From positions 4,712,001 through 4,776,000 of the forward strand of contig NZ_JAPELX010000001.1 in NCBI RefSeq assembly GCF_026343335.1: a DNA stretch of 64,000 nucleotides. The letters run 5' to 3'. Positions 24,885 to 33,036 of this stretch are shown here, piece by piece. How positions within the stretch are numbered: position 1 is the stretch's first letter; every line of letters starts with the position of its first letter. The notes beneath the pieces are model-generated. The model saw only the letters and a list, made by a program, of their open reading frames with translations. It was not told the origin of the DNA and searched no databases. The stretch is from Streptomyces sp. NBC_00078 (GTDB taxonomy: Bacteria > Actinomycetota > Actinomycetes > Streptomycetales > Streptomycetaceae). The translations under genes and the position numbers were made by a program.

Positions 24885-25050
24885 GCAGAACGACCGGGCA
24901 GGACCGATCGATGATCCGCACCTGTCCCGCCTTGGTGGGGGTGGACGCGGCCGTGGCGAGCGAGGGCAGCCCGGACACCGCGATCACCCCGGCGAGGGCG
25001 GACGAGACGGTCACCCAGAAGCCGAGCCGGCGCAGCGTGCTGGTGGGCAT
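24880..25050 (-). CDS. Small secreted peptide (56 aa)
   Basis: A 56-residue ORF beginning MPTSTLRRLGFWVTVSSALA, with a clear signal sequence ending near SLATAAS, leaving a mature peptide of about 23 residues that ends IIDRSCPVVLP with one Cys. GGAGGAG lies 11 bases before the ATG. It is divergent from the second STAND-WD40 gene (25307). Short exported peptides next to STAND proteins could be ligands or immunity factors; no homologous family is recognised. Confidence 0.55.
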   Translation of the reverse strand: MPTSTLRRLGFWVTVSSALAGVIAVSGLPSLATAASTPTKAGQVRIIDRSCPVVLP

Positions 25051-25306
25051 GGGGTTGGGTTCTCCTCCAGTGCGGCCCCGGCGGCCGCGGGGGATCGGCC
25101 GGTGCCACGACCGAGATTCGCAAGGGAGGAGTTGATCGGCAGCCCCTGCTCGCCGGGAAATCAACTCGTGACGCGAAAAGCACGGTGACATGAAACCGTC
25201 CCCCGTCACCCACCCGTCATCTCCGTTGCACTCGACGGTTTCCTGGCGACCCGTACAGTCATCGTTCCTGATGCCGCTTTCGCCAGGTCTACGGAGGTAG
25301 GAGCGC

Positions 25307-28300
25307 ATGGGGCGTCCCGAGAGACCGCTGGACCCGCAGGCCGGTCCCGCGCAGCGGCTCGCGCACGAGTTGCGGGAGCTGCGCCGGACCGCCGGTGGTC
25401 CTTCCTACCGGGCCATGGCCAAGGTGGCGGGCTTCTCCGCGACAACGCTGTCACAGGCCGCCGCCGGTGAGCGGTTGCCGTCCCTCGCCGTCGTCGAGGG
25501 ATATGTGCGTGCCTGCGGCGGCGACCCGGTCGAATGGGTGCCCCGCTGGAAGGAAGCGGAGGAGGAGGCGAGCCGGGCCCCCGTCGACCCCGGCGAGGAC
25601 GCGCCGGCGCCGTACCGGGGCCTTGCTCGCTTCGAACCGGCCGACCAGCGTCTGTTCTTCGGCCGGGACCGCGTGGTCGACGAGGTCGGGAAGCTGGTGT
25701 GCGAGCACCGGTTCGCGGTGCTGTTCGGCCCCTCGGGCAGCGGGAAGTCGTCCCTGCTGCGGGCCGGACTGATCCCGCGGCTGCAGGCGGAGATCGTGGC
25801 TCGCGGCTGCCCCGCGACGCTGCGCATCCTCACCCCCGGCCCGACGCCCGCCGCGACCTACGGCCATCTCCTCGCCCCGGCCGACGACGAGCCGGAGAGC
25901 TGGGTCGTCGTGGACCAGTTCGAGGAGGCCTTCACCCTCTGCCGCGACCCGCGGGAGCGCTCCCGTTTCATCGACCTGCTGCTCGCCGCCCGCGATGCGG
26001 GCAGCAGGCTGCGCGTGCTGGTCGCCGTACGCGCCGACTTCTACACCCGCTGCGGCGAGCACCGGGAACTCGCGGACGCCCTGCTGGGTGCCGCGCTGCT
26101 GCTCGGCCCGATGACCGCGGACGAGCTGCGGGAGGCGGTGGTCGGACCGGCCCAGGCGGTCGGCTGTCTCGTCGAGCGGACACTGACCGCCCGCCTGGTG
26201 GACGAGGTCCTCGATGAGCCCGGCGGCCTGCCGATGCTCTCGCACGTCCTGCTGGAGACGTGGCGCCGCCGCAAGGGCCGGATGCTCTCCCTCGCCGGAT
26301 ACGAGGCCGCCGGTGGAGTGCGCGGCGCGATCGCGGCGAGTGCCGAGGAGGTCTACGGCGGCCTGTCACCGGCCCAGGCCCGCACCGTGCGGCATCTGCT
26401 GCTGCGCATGGTCGAACCCGGCCAGGGCACCCCCGACACCCGGCGCCCGCTCACCCGGCCCGAGCTGGAGGAGTGGGCGGACCCGGACGTGCCGGTCGTC
26501 GTGGAACGGCTCACCGGCGCCCGGCTGCTGACCGCCGACGAGGACGGGGTGCAGCTCGCCCACGAGGCGCTCATCACCTGCTGGCCCCGGCTGCACGGCT
26601 GGATCGAGCAGGACCGCGAACGGCTGCGCCAGCACCGGATGCTCGCGGACGCGGTCCGCTCCTGGCTGGAGCACGACCGCGACCCCGGCGCCCTCTACCG
26701 GGGCACCCGGCTGGCCCGCGCCGAGGAACTGTTCCCGGACCATCAGGCCGACCCCGCGCTGACGGCGCAGGAACGCGCCTTCCTCACCGCCTCGTGCGAG
26801 GTCCGCGAGAGGGAGGTGCTGGCCGCCGTCCGGATCAGCCGCAGGCACCGCATCCTGACCGCGTCGCTGTCCGCGGTCGTCGCCGTCGCCCTGCTGACGG
26901 GCTTCGCCGTCTGGCGCCAATACACGGACAACCAGCGGCAGCGCACCCAGTCCGCGGCCCGCCGCGTGGCCGAGATCGCCGACGCGCTGCGCACCACGGA
27001 CCCGCGCACCGCGCTGCTGCTCGGCGCCGCCTCCTGGCGCGTCGCCGAACTGCCGGAGACCCGCCGGGCGCTGCTCGGCTCCCTCGCCCAGCCGGAGACG
27101 GGCACCCTCACCGGCCCCGTGCCCGTCGACGAGACCCGGCGCACCCTCGACGACACCGGGCGCATCATGCTCAGCGCCCAGGGCCGCTCCTGGCGCGCCT
27201 GGGACGTGACCACCCAGCGCGTAGTCGGCTCGGGCCGGGTGCCCGAGGGCACCGTCGACGAGGCCGGCCCGGACGCCCGGGTGCTCGGGGTGGACGTACA
27301 CGACGGCGTACGGCTGTGGGACACGGCCACCGGCCGCTGGACCGGCGGCTCCCACGCCGTGCGCGACGCGGGCGACGTCTTCTTCTCCGGCGACGGGCGG
27401 TCCTTCCTGACCACCCAGGGGGACCGGCTGCGGCTCCGCTCGGTCACGGACGGCCGCGTGCTCTTCGACGCCCGGGCACCCGACGCCGCGATGACGGCGG
27501 TGAGCGAGGACGGACGGCTCGCGGCCGCCTGCGCCACCGGGGGCACCCCGCAGGTGTGGGACACGTCCGCGCACCGCGTCGTGACCGGAGCCTGGCAGCA
27601 CGACCACGCCTGCGAGGAGGGCATCGGCACCTTCCTCATCCTCGGTGGCGACCGGCTGGCCGCCGCCACCGGCACCGGGGTCCGCATCTGGGACACCCGC
27701 ACGGGCCGGCGGAGCGCCGACCTCGGCGACACCGGGGTGCAGTACGCCGCCTTCAGCCGGGACGGCGCCTTCCTGGCGACCGCCGACCGCACGGAGATCC
27801 GGGTGTGGCGCCTGGCGGACACCGAGGCACCCGTCTTCCGGTACGCGCTGAACAACCAGCACCTGCGCGGCGGCGGCCCGGTCTGGGACCGGGACGGCCG
27901 TTTCCTGCGCTATCTGGAGGGCGGCACCGTCCACACCCTCGACCTCCGGGAGGCCGTCACCTCCGGCTGGCGCGCCACTCCGGCGTCCGAGGTGCGGTTC
28001 AGCCCCGACGGCCGCACCTACGCCACCGCCGAGCGCACCGGCGACCGGTACGTCTTCCGGCTCCACGCGACCACGGACGACCGCGTCCTGCGGACCCTGC
28101 CACCGGTACGCGTCCCCGTCTCCAAGGACCCCACCGTGCCCGTCGTCCCCGGCGACACCCAGGCGCTGGCCTCGTTCAGCCCCGACAGCACCCGCTTCGC
28201 GTACGGCGTCTCGGCGCCCGGCCGACTGGCCGTCGCGCAGCGGGTCCACATCTGGGACGTGCCGCACGGGCGGGCCGTGACCTCGCTGGACCTGCCGGGC

Positions 28301-29095
28301 GGGGCGCTGATCGACATCGCCCTCGGCCCGGACGGCCGCACTCTGAGCGCAGCCCGCACCCCGGACATCGGCGAGATGACCGACGAGGTGTGGGACATCC
28401 CGCGCCGGCACCGTACGACGGTCCTGAACGGCGTGACCGGCAGCCACCTCGCCGTCCGCCCCGACGGAGAGCTGCTGGTCGGCGAGGGCCGGGCGGTCCG
28501 ACTGCCTTCGGGCCGGGCCGACGGACACGACCTCGTGCAGGGCGACCAGACCGGCGCGCTGGCCTTCACCGCCGACGGCTCGCTGCTGGCGGCCGGCGAC
28601 CAGACGGGCCGGGTCGCCCTGTGGGACGGGGACCTCGCCCACCGCGAGGGCGTCCTGCGCAGCGTCTTTCCCGCCCCGTACGGCACCGACCCGGAGGGCG
28701 TGAGCGCGGTCGCCTTCAGCCCCGACGGGCGCACGCTGGCCGTCGGCGGCTCCGCGGGCAGCCTCCAGCTGTGGGACGTGGCGACCGAACAGCCCCTCGG
28801 CGGCCCGCTGACCACGGCGGGCGACGCGATCGACTCGCTCGCCTTCGGCTCGGGCGGCACGACGCTGTACGCCGGAAGCGCGCACGTTCCGCTCCAGCGC
28901 TACACGGTCGACCCCGAGCAGGCGCTCCGGGCGGTGTGCGCGCGGGCGGGCGGCGCCGAACTGACGCGGGCGCAGTGGCGGACCTATGCGCCGGAGATGC
29001 CGTACCGGACGGTGTGCGGGTCCGCCTCCTCGGCATCATCGCCGAGGACGCCCGCGACACGGAGGCCGCCGAGGAGCACTACGTCCGTGCGCTGA
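25307..29095 (+). CDS. HTH - STAND NTPase - transmembrane - WD40 protein (paralog 2), fused 3' end
   Basis: About 1,262 residues with the same order as the gene at 8915: helix-turn-helix (15-80, AAAGERLPSLAVVEGYVRAC), nSTAND1 NTPase with P-loop GPSGSGKS (141-148), Walker B WVVVDQFEE (about 199-207) and an intact VAVRADFYTR motif, one membrane helix near 510-530 (ILTASLSAVVAVALLTGFAVW region), then a WD40 propeller with repeats such as DGRTLAVGGSAGSLQLWDV. The start ATG at 25307 is set by AGGTAGGAG about five bases upstream. The normal family end is near PEMPYRTVC at about 29015; here no stop follows and the frame runs about 27 residues into an unrelated gene remnant. It is therefore a fusion product with a non-native tail. 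The propeller core looks intact. Confidence 0.85.
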   Translation: MGRPERPLDPQAGPAQRLAHELRELRRTAGGPSYRAMAKVAGFSATTLSQAAAGERLPSLAVVEGYVRACGGDPVEWVPRWKEAEEEASRAPVDPGEDAPAPYRGLARFEPADQRLFFGRDRVVDEVGKLVCEHRFAVLFGPSGSGKSSLLRAGLIPRLQAEIVARGCPATLRILTPGPTPAATYGHLLAPADDEPESWVVVDQFEEAFTLCRDPRERSRFIDLLLAARDAGSRLRVLVAVRADFYTRCGEHRELADALLGAALLLGPMTADELREAVVGPAQAVGCLVERTLTARLVDEVLDEPGGLPMLSHVLLETWRRRKGRMLSLAGYEAAGGVRGAIAASAEEVYGGLSPAQARTVRHLLLRMVEPGQGTPDTRRPLTRPELEEWADPDVPVVVERLTGARLLTADEDGVQLAHEALITCWPRLHGWIEQDRERLRQHRMLADAVRSWLEHDRDPGALYRGTRLARAEELFPDHQADPALTAQERAFLTASCEVREREVLAAVRISRRHRILTASLSAVVAVALLTGFAVWRQYTDNQRQRTQSAARRVAEIADALRTTDPRTALLLGAASWRVAELPETRRALLGSLAQPETGTLTGPVPVDETRRTLDDTGRIMLSAQGRSWRAWDVTTQRVVGSGRVPEGTVDEAGPDARVLGVDVHDGVRLWDTATGRWTGGSHAVRDAGDVFFSGDGRSFLTTQGDRLRLRSVTDGRVLFDARAPDAAMTAVSEDGRLAAACATGGTPQVWDTSAHRVVTGAWQHDHACEEGIGTFLILGGDRLAAATGTGVRIWDTRTGRRSADLGDTGVQYAAFSRDGAFLATADRTEIRVWRLADTEAPVFRYALNNQHLRGGGPVWDRDGRFLRYLEGGTVHTLDLREAVTSGWRATPASEVRFSPDGRTYATAERTGDRYVFRLHATTDDRVLRTLPPVRVPVSKDPTVPVVPGDTQALASFSPDSTRFAYGVSAPGRLAVAQRVHIWDVPHGRAVTSLDLPGGALIDIALGPDGRTLSAARTPDIGEMTDEVWDIPRRHRTTVLNGVTGSHLAVRPDGELLVGEGRAVRLPSGRADGHDLVQGDQTGALAFTADGSLLAAGDQTGRVALWDGDLAHREGVLRSVFPAPYGTDPEGVSAVAFSPDGRTLAVGGSAGSLQLWDVATEQPLGGPLTTAGDAIDSLAFGSGGTTLYAGSAHVPLQRYTVDPEQALRAVCARAGGAELTRAQWRTYAPEMPYRTVCGSASSASSPRTPATRRPPRSTTSVR

Positions 29096-29277
29096 GCCTG
29101 CTGGAGCGGGCCGGTGCCGTCGGCGACCTGGCCGACCTGTGCCGGCTGCTCGGCGATCTGCTGCGCCGTACCGGCCGGGTGGAGGCGGCCCTGGACGCGT
29201 ACCGCACGGGCCTCGGCCACCGCACGGCCCCGGGCACCACCACCCTCGGCCCCGCACCCGCACAGCCTCCTCTGTGA
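29014..29277 (+). pseudogene. C-terminal fragment of a TPR regulator fused behind STAND paralog 2
   Basis: In the frame shifted relative to the STAND gene, 29014-29277 encodes LLGIIAEDARDTEAAEEHYV, RALSLLERAG, DLADLCRLLGDLLRRTG and VEAALDAYRTGL, which is clean TPR sequence with the A..Y pattern, then ends at a TGA at 29275. It has no start of its own and looks like the last 80 residues of an XRE-TPR regulator whose body was deleted. The junction with the WD40 gene is within about 10 bases of 29018. Confidence 0.65.
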
Positions 29278-29401
29278 CCAATGCCGTTCTTCGACCAATG
29301 CTGTCCTTCCTGGCGTTTCACCCCTGTGGGCAGGGCTACTCGGACGGTGGTTTCGAGCGGGCGCGACGCCAGTCCCGCTGCGATCGAAGGAGGCGGTGGT
29401 C

Positions 29402-30217
29402 GTGCGGCCCGAGGACGACCGTCACGGCTTCTACGGCGGTGATCCCCGCCCGGCCGGTGAAGGATTCCGTTCGGTCGGTCACGACGCGTGTTCGGGAAGG
29501 ACGGAGCGCGACCCGGACCGGCTCAGGACCGCCGAGGTGATCGCCGCGGGGGTGCATGACGCGCAACCCGCGCAGATACCGGCCCGGTTGTGCAGGGTGG
29601 CGGTGACGCTGCTGCCGGTCGTCGGTGCGAGTGTGTCGCTGCGCAGCGACGGGATGTCGGTCCGACTCGGCGCGAGCAGCGACCAGGCCTCGTATCTCGC
29701 GGAACTCCAGACCACCCTCGGCGACGGGCCGTTTCTGTACGCCTCCGAGGCCGCTGCCCCCGTGCTCGCCTGCGATCTGACGGCCGGCCGGGACGTGTGC
29801 CGCTGGCCGGTGTTCGCACAGCAGGTGACGGCGGCGGGGGTGCAGGCGGTGTACTCGCTGCCGCTGGGCAATGACACGGTGACCGTGGGCACCCTCGACC
29901 TCTACCGTGCCACCCCTGGTGGACTGACCGAAGACGAGCTGAACCGTGCGCTGATGGTGGCCGGTGTCATGACGCTGGCCGTCATGACCCTGCCGCGGGA
30001 GGAGGCCGGCAGCGGAGCGGGCGAGCGCTGGCTGGGCGGGCTGGCCACCGACCACGACAAGGTCTACCAGGCCATCGGCATGATCATGGCGCAGCTCGGG
30101 GTCGACGCCGACGAGGCGACGGCCCGGCTGCGGGCCCGCGCCTTCACGCAGGGCCGTACCGCGCTCGACGTGGCGCGCGACGTGGTCGCGCACCGGGTGA
30201 TGCTGGAAGGCGGCTGA
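29402..30217 (+). CDS. GAF-ANTAR domain regulator
   Basis: 271 residues. A GAF-type sensor covers about residues 55-195 (RLCRVAVTLLPVVGASVSLR, QASYLAELQTTLGDGPFLYA, AVYSLPLGNDTVTVGTLDLY). An ANTAR RNA-binding domain covers the last 60 (KVYQAIGMIMAQLGVDADEA, LRARAFTQGRTALDVARDVV). ANTAR proteins bind paired hairpins in leader RNAs and prevent termination. The GTG at 29402 has AAGGAGG eight bases upstream. Its RNA targets are not visible nearby. Confidence 0.85.
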   Translation: MRPEDDRHGFYGGDPRPAGEGFRSVGHDACSGRTERDPDRLRTAEVIAAGVHDAQPAQIPARLCRVAVTLLPVVGASVSLRSDGMSVRLGASSDQASYLAELQTTLGDGPFLYASEAAAPVLACDLTAGRDVCRWPVFAQQVTAAGVQAVYSLPLGNDTVTVGTLDLYRATPGGLTEDELNRALMVAGVMTLAVMTLPREEAGSGAGERWLGGLATDHDKVYQAIGMIMAQLGVDADEATARLRARAFTQGRTALDVARDVVAHRVMLEGG

Positions 30218-30236
30218 GGAATCCTAGGATCGTGGC

Positions 30237-30515
30237 ATGGACATTCTTGGATTCTCCCTGATCACCCTGCTCATACTCATCGGCATCGGCAGCGTGGAGA
30301 GCCGGATCTCCCGCCAGGACAAAAGAGTTGCCCGGGTCGAGTACAAACTCGACCTGATCCTCGGCCACCTGGGGCTGCGCGAGCGGGAGCCGTGGTCGGA
30401 CGAAGTGGACGCCCTGCTGCGGGACGGCAAGAAGATCGCGGCGATCAAGGCGTACCGGGAGGCGACGGGTGCGGGCCTGAAGGAGGCCAAGGAGGCGGTG
30501 GACAAGCTCGGTTAG
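30237..30515 (+). CDS. Membrane-anchored protein with ribosomal L7/L12 C-terminal-like motif
   Basis: 92 residues. An N-terminal hydrophobic helix (ILGFSLITLLILIGIG) is followed by a short coiled region (RISRQDKRVARVEYKLDLIL). Its C-terminus, KIAAIKAYREATGAGLKEAK then EAVDKL, closely copies the helix-turn-helix tip of L7/L12. Such proteins are widespread in Streptomyces with unknown role. It begins 20 bases after the GAF-ANTAR stop and may share its transcript. Confidence 0.75.
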   Translation: MDILGFSLITLLILIGIGSVESRISRQDKRVARVEYKLDLILGHLGLREREPWSDEVDALLRDGKKIAAIKAYREATGAGLKEAKEAVDKLG

Positions 30516-30551
30516 CCGCCGAAACACGAACACGGACACGGGCGCGACCGC

Positions 30552-30602
30552 GGACTCGGGCGCGAACGCAAACCCGAGACGTCGGACTCGGGCGCGAACG
30601 CA
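30552..30602. repeat. Perfect 20-bp direct repeat
   Basis: GGACTCGGGCGCGAACGCAA occurs at 30552-30571 and again at 30583-30602, a 31-base period, in the convergent gap between the L7/L12-like gene and the lipoprotein gene. Confidence 0.75.
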
Positions 30603-30624
30603 ACCCCGACCTCGGACCAGGGCG

Positions 30625-31401
30625 CTATACGCGCAGCCGCGCCTGTTTCCGCACGTCGGCCAGTCGCTGTGCACCCACCTGTACGAAGGCCCTCGTGGCG
30701 TCGGCCGACACCACGCCGGGGCCGCCGTGGGTGAGGGCGATGGTGTCGTCACCGATGCGGACCGCGGCGACGTCCAGGGTGAGCATGGTCGGTTCGCCGT
30801 CGGCCGTCCGCCCGGCGAAGGTGAGCCGCAGCCCCTGCCGGGCGTCCCCGACATCGGGCAGTGCGGCCTCGTTGACCTGGACGTCCTGCACGGAGCCGTA
30901 ATCGGTGACCGCCGTGAACCGTCCGCACGTCGCCGTCAAGGTCTTCATCCACGCCAGCGTCCGGTTCACGTCCGCGGGAGACAGGGCCAGCACCTGGTAG
31001 CGCAACTGCGCCTGGTCCATGGCGTCGTCGAGCGCGGTCACGGCCCGTGGCCCGCTCGCGGCCCCGAACAGGTCGTCGGTGTACAGCGCGTCCAGAAGCC
31101 GTCGGCAGTCGGGTGCCTGGGCGGTCGCCTTGAGCACGCCGTCCCGCCAGGTCGCGGTCCCCTGCGTCGACGCCCAGGGCGCTCCCAGATCGCCCTCGGT
31201 CACCAGCGCGGCGTGCGCCTGTGCCTCGGTGAGGGGGCGGGAGGAAGGGGGCCCGGTCGGGGGCCCGGCCGGCTTCGCGCTGCGCGAAGGGGCGGGCGCC
31301 TGGACCCTCACCTGCGCACCGAGGCCGCACGCGCTCACGCTCACCAGGGTCCCCAGGGTCAGCACGGAGGCGAGGAGGACGCGGTGCGGGGTGCGGATCA
31401 T
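30625..31401 (-). CDS. Secreted lipoprotein of unknown function
   Basis: 258 residues. The signal sequence ends in the lipobox VSAC (Cys about 25), then a Pro/Ser linker, then a domain with LTEAQAHAALVTEGDLGAPW and two Cys in DCRRLLDALY and TATCGRF that could pair. The ATG at 31401 has GGAGG six bases upstream. The layout resembles PknH-sensor-like or LpqN-like lipoproteins of actinobacteria, but I would not assign it. It is convergent with the L7/L12-like gene. Confidence 0.75.
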   Translation of the reverse strand: MIRTPHRVLLASVLTLGTLVSVSACGLGAQVRVQAPAPSRSAKPAGPPTGPPSSRPLTEAQAHAALVTEGDLGAPWASTQGTATWRDGVLKATAQAPDCRRLLDALYTDDLFGAASGPRAVTALDDAMDQAQLRYQVLALSPADVNRTLAWMKTLTATCGRFTAVTDYGSVQDVQVNEAALPDVGDARQGLRLTFAGRTADGEPTMLTLDVAAVRIGDDTIALTHGGPGVVSADATRAFVQVGAQRLADVRKQARLRV

Positions 31402-31624
31402 CGGAGTCCTCCCTGGTCACGATCGGTGCGTCTCCAATGGATCACCCCCCGGGCCACCTCACCAGCGCGCCGGTCCGTCCGGGTTACCCGCGGCACGCCT
31501 GCGGCCGACTCCACACCCGCGCAGCCCGTACACCCGCTCCCCGTCCGGAAGGAGACTCGCGACCGCCCCGTCCCGCCCCCGAAAACCAGTCGCCCTCTCC
31601 CCGCCCCCGCGTTACCGTCCTCCC

Positions 31625-31681
31625 ATGAAGCGCGCCCATTCGTTGTTCACGACGACGCCGGAGAGTGTCCCGGCGCGCTGA
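31625..31681 (+). CDS. Threonine leader peptide (attenuator), 18 aa
   Basis: The ATG at 31625 opens an 18-residue peptide, MKRAHSLFTTTPESVPAR, with three consecutive ACG Thr codons at residues 9-11, ending in TGA at 31679-31681. It lies about 98 bases before the threonyl-tRNA synthetase start and is followed 18 bases later by a strong hairpin. Consecutive codons for the cognate amino acid ahead of a terminator are the signature of ribosome-mediated attenuation: low charged Thr-tRNA would stall the ribosome and favour read-through into thrS. It is inferred from layout only. Confidence 0.75.
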   Translation: MKRAHSLFTTTPESVPAR

Positions 31682-31699
31682 TCACTGGACTGGAAGTCC

Positions 31700-31729
31700 G
31701 AAGCCCCGGGGCGAGTGCCCCGGGGCTTC
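31700..31729 (+). terminator. Attenuator hairpin upstream of thrS
   Basis: Perfect 13-bp arms GAAGCCCCGGGGC / GCCCCGGGGCTTC around the loop GAGT. The segment CGTCGTCG directly downstream (31729-31736) is complementary to CGACGACG within the Thr codons of the leader (31650-31657), so an alternative pairing that depends on ribosome position is possible. There is no U-run, as usual in Streptomyces. Confidence 0.75.
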
Positions 31730-31778
31730 GTCGTCGGTCGCTCGCCCGTGAGACCCCTGACCCGCGAGGAGACCGACC

Positions 31779-32999
31779 ATGTACGACCACCGCAGGCTCG
31801 GCCGTGAACTGGACCTGTTCGACACCGATCCGCTGATGGGCGCGGGGCTGCCGTACTGGCTGCCCGACGGGGCGATCGTGCGGCACGCACTGGAGGAGTA
31901 CATCCGGGACCAGGAACGCGCGGCCGGCTACCGGCACGTGTACTCACCCGTCCTCGGCAAGCGCGAGCTCTACGAGATCTCGGGGCACTGGTCCCACTAC
32001 AGCGACGACATGTTCCCGCCGATGGAACTGGGCAGCGAACAGGTCGTGCTGCGGCCCAGTCTCTGCCCCCATCACGCCCTCATCTACCGCTCCCGTTCCC
32101 ACAGCTACCGTGAACTCCCCCTCCGCATCGCCGAGTTGGGCGGCATGTACCGGTCCGAACTGTCCGGGGTCCTCGGCGGCCTGACCCGCGTACGGTCCAT
32201 CCAGCTCAACGACGCCCACATCTTCTGCACCCTGGAACAGGCGGTGGACGAGGCACGCGCCGCCCTCGCACTCATCGGCCGCGCCTACGCCGACCTGGGC
32301 ATCCGCGCCGCCCGCTACCGGCTGTCCCTGCCGGGGGAGGGCGGCAAGTACGTCGCCGACCCGGAGTTGTGGGAGCGGGCCACCGGGCTGCTGAAGGAGG
32401 TGCTGGAGAGCAGCGGCCTCCCGTACGACGCCGTGGCGGGCGAGGCCGCCTTCTACGGGCCCAAGATCGACGTCCAGATCACCGACTCCGCCGGACGCGA
32501 GTCCACCCTCTCCACCGTTCAGATCGACTTCCACCAGCCCGAACGCTTCGACCTGCACTACATCGGCCCCGACGGGGCGAAGCACCGCCCGGTCATGGTC
32601 CACCGCAGCATCATCGGCAGCGTGGAGCGGGCGGTGGCGCAGCTGGTCGAGGAGCACGGCGGGGCCTTTCCGGCGTGGCTCGCGCCCGTGCAACTCGTCG
32701 TGCTGCCGGTGTCGGACGCGCAGATGGCACAGGGCCAGGAGATGGTGCGCCGGGCCGTGGCACGCGGGCTGCGGGCCGAGCTCGCCGGGCCCGAGCAGGG
32801 CACCCTCGGCGCCCGCATCCGGGCGGCACGCCTCGTGCCGTACCAGGCGGTGATCGGCGAGCGGGAGGCCGAGAGCGACCTGGCGGCCGTACGACTGCGG
32901 GACGGGCGGCGTCCGGGGGCCCTGCCGGTGGAGCGGCTGCTGGAGCGGATCGGCGTATGTGCCGCAGCCCGTGGCGCCGAACTGTGGGCAGCTGCGTAG
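31779..32999 (+). CDS. thrS: Threonyl-tRNA synthetase, short form lacking TGS and editing domains
   Basis: 406 residues, against about 640-660 for the housekeeping enzyme: the protein starts directly at the class II catalytic domain (GAGLPYWLPDGAIVRHALEE). Motif 2 region RSELSGVLGGLTRVRSIQLN, the zinc-site Cys in LRPSLCPHH, and motif 3 region PVMVHRSIIGSVERAVAQLV are present. The C-terminal anticodon-binding domain starts near residue 300 (LAPVQLVVLPVSDAQMAQGQ). Without the editing domain it could not clear Ser-tRNA(Thr). Such duplicates in Streptomyces can be stress or antibiotic-resistant forms. The ATG follows GAGGAG at eight bases. Expression probably depends on the Thr attenuator at 31625-31729. 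Confidence 0.9.
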   Translation: MYDHRRLGRELDLFDTDPLMGAGLPYWLPDGAIVRHALEEYIRDQERAAGYRHVYSPVLGKRELYEISGHWSHYSDDMFPPMELGSEQVVLRPSLCPHHALIYRSRSHSYRELPLRIAELGGMYRSELSGVLGGLTRVRSIQLNDAHIFCTLEQAVDEARAALALIGRAYADLGIRAARYRLSLPGEGGKYVADPELWERATGLLKEVLESSGLPYDAVAGEAAFYGPKIDVQITDSAGRESTLSTVQIDFHQPERFDLHYIGPDGAKHRPVMVHRSIIGSVERAVAQLVEEHGGAFPAWLAPVQLVVLPVSDAQMAQGQEMVRRAVARGLRAELAGPEQGTLGARIRAARLVPYQAVIGEREAESDLAAVRLRDGRRPGALPVERLLERIGVCAAARGAELWAAA

Positions 33000-33036
33000 G
33001 GTCGTCCTCGTAGCGTGGAGAGAGAGGAGCGCGGCC

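Noticed and set aside
26260..29013. Out-of-frame 1,005-codon reading through STAND paralog 2
   Set aside because: Only its last 85 codons (29014-29277) resemble a protein family; the rest is shadow of the WD40 gene.
31402..31778. T-box riboswitch upstream of thrS
   Set aside because: No T-box antiterminator sequence or specifier stem is visible; the leader peptide with Thr codons explains the hairpin better.
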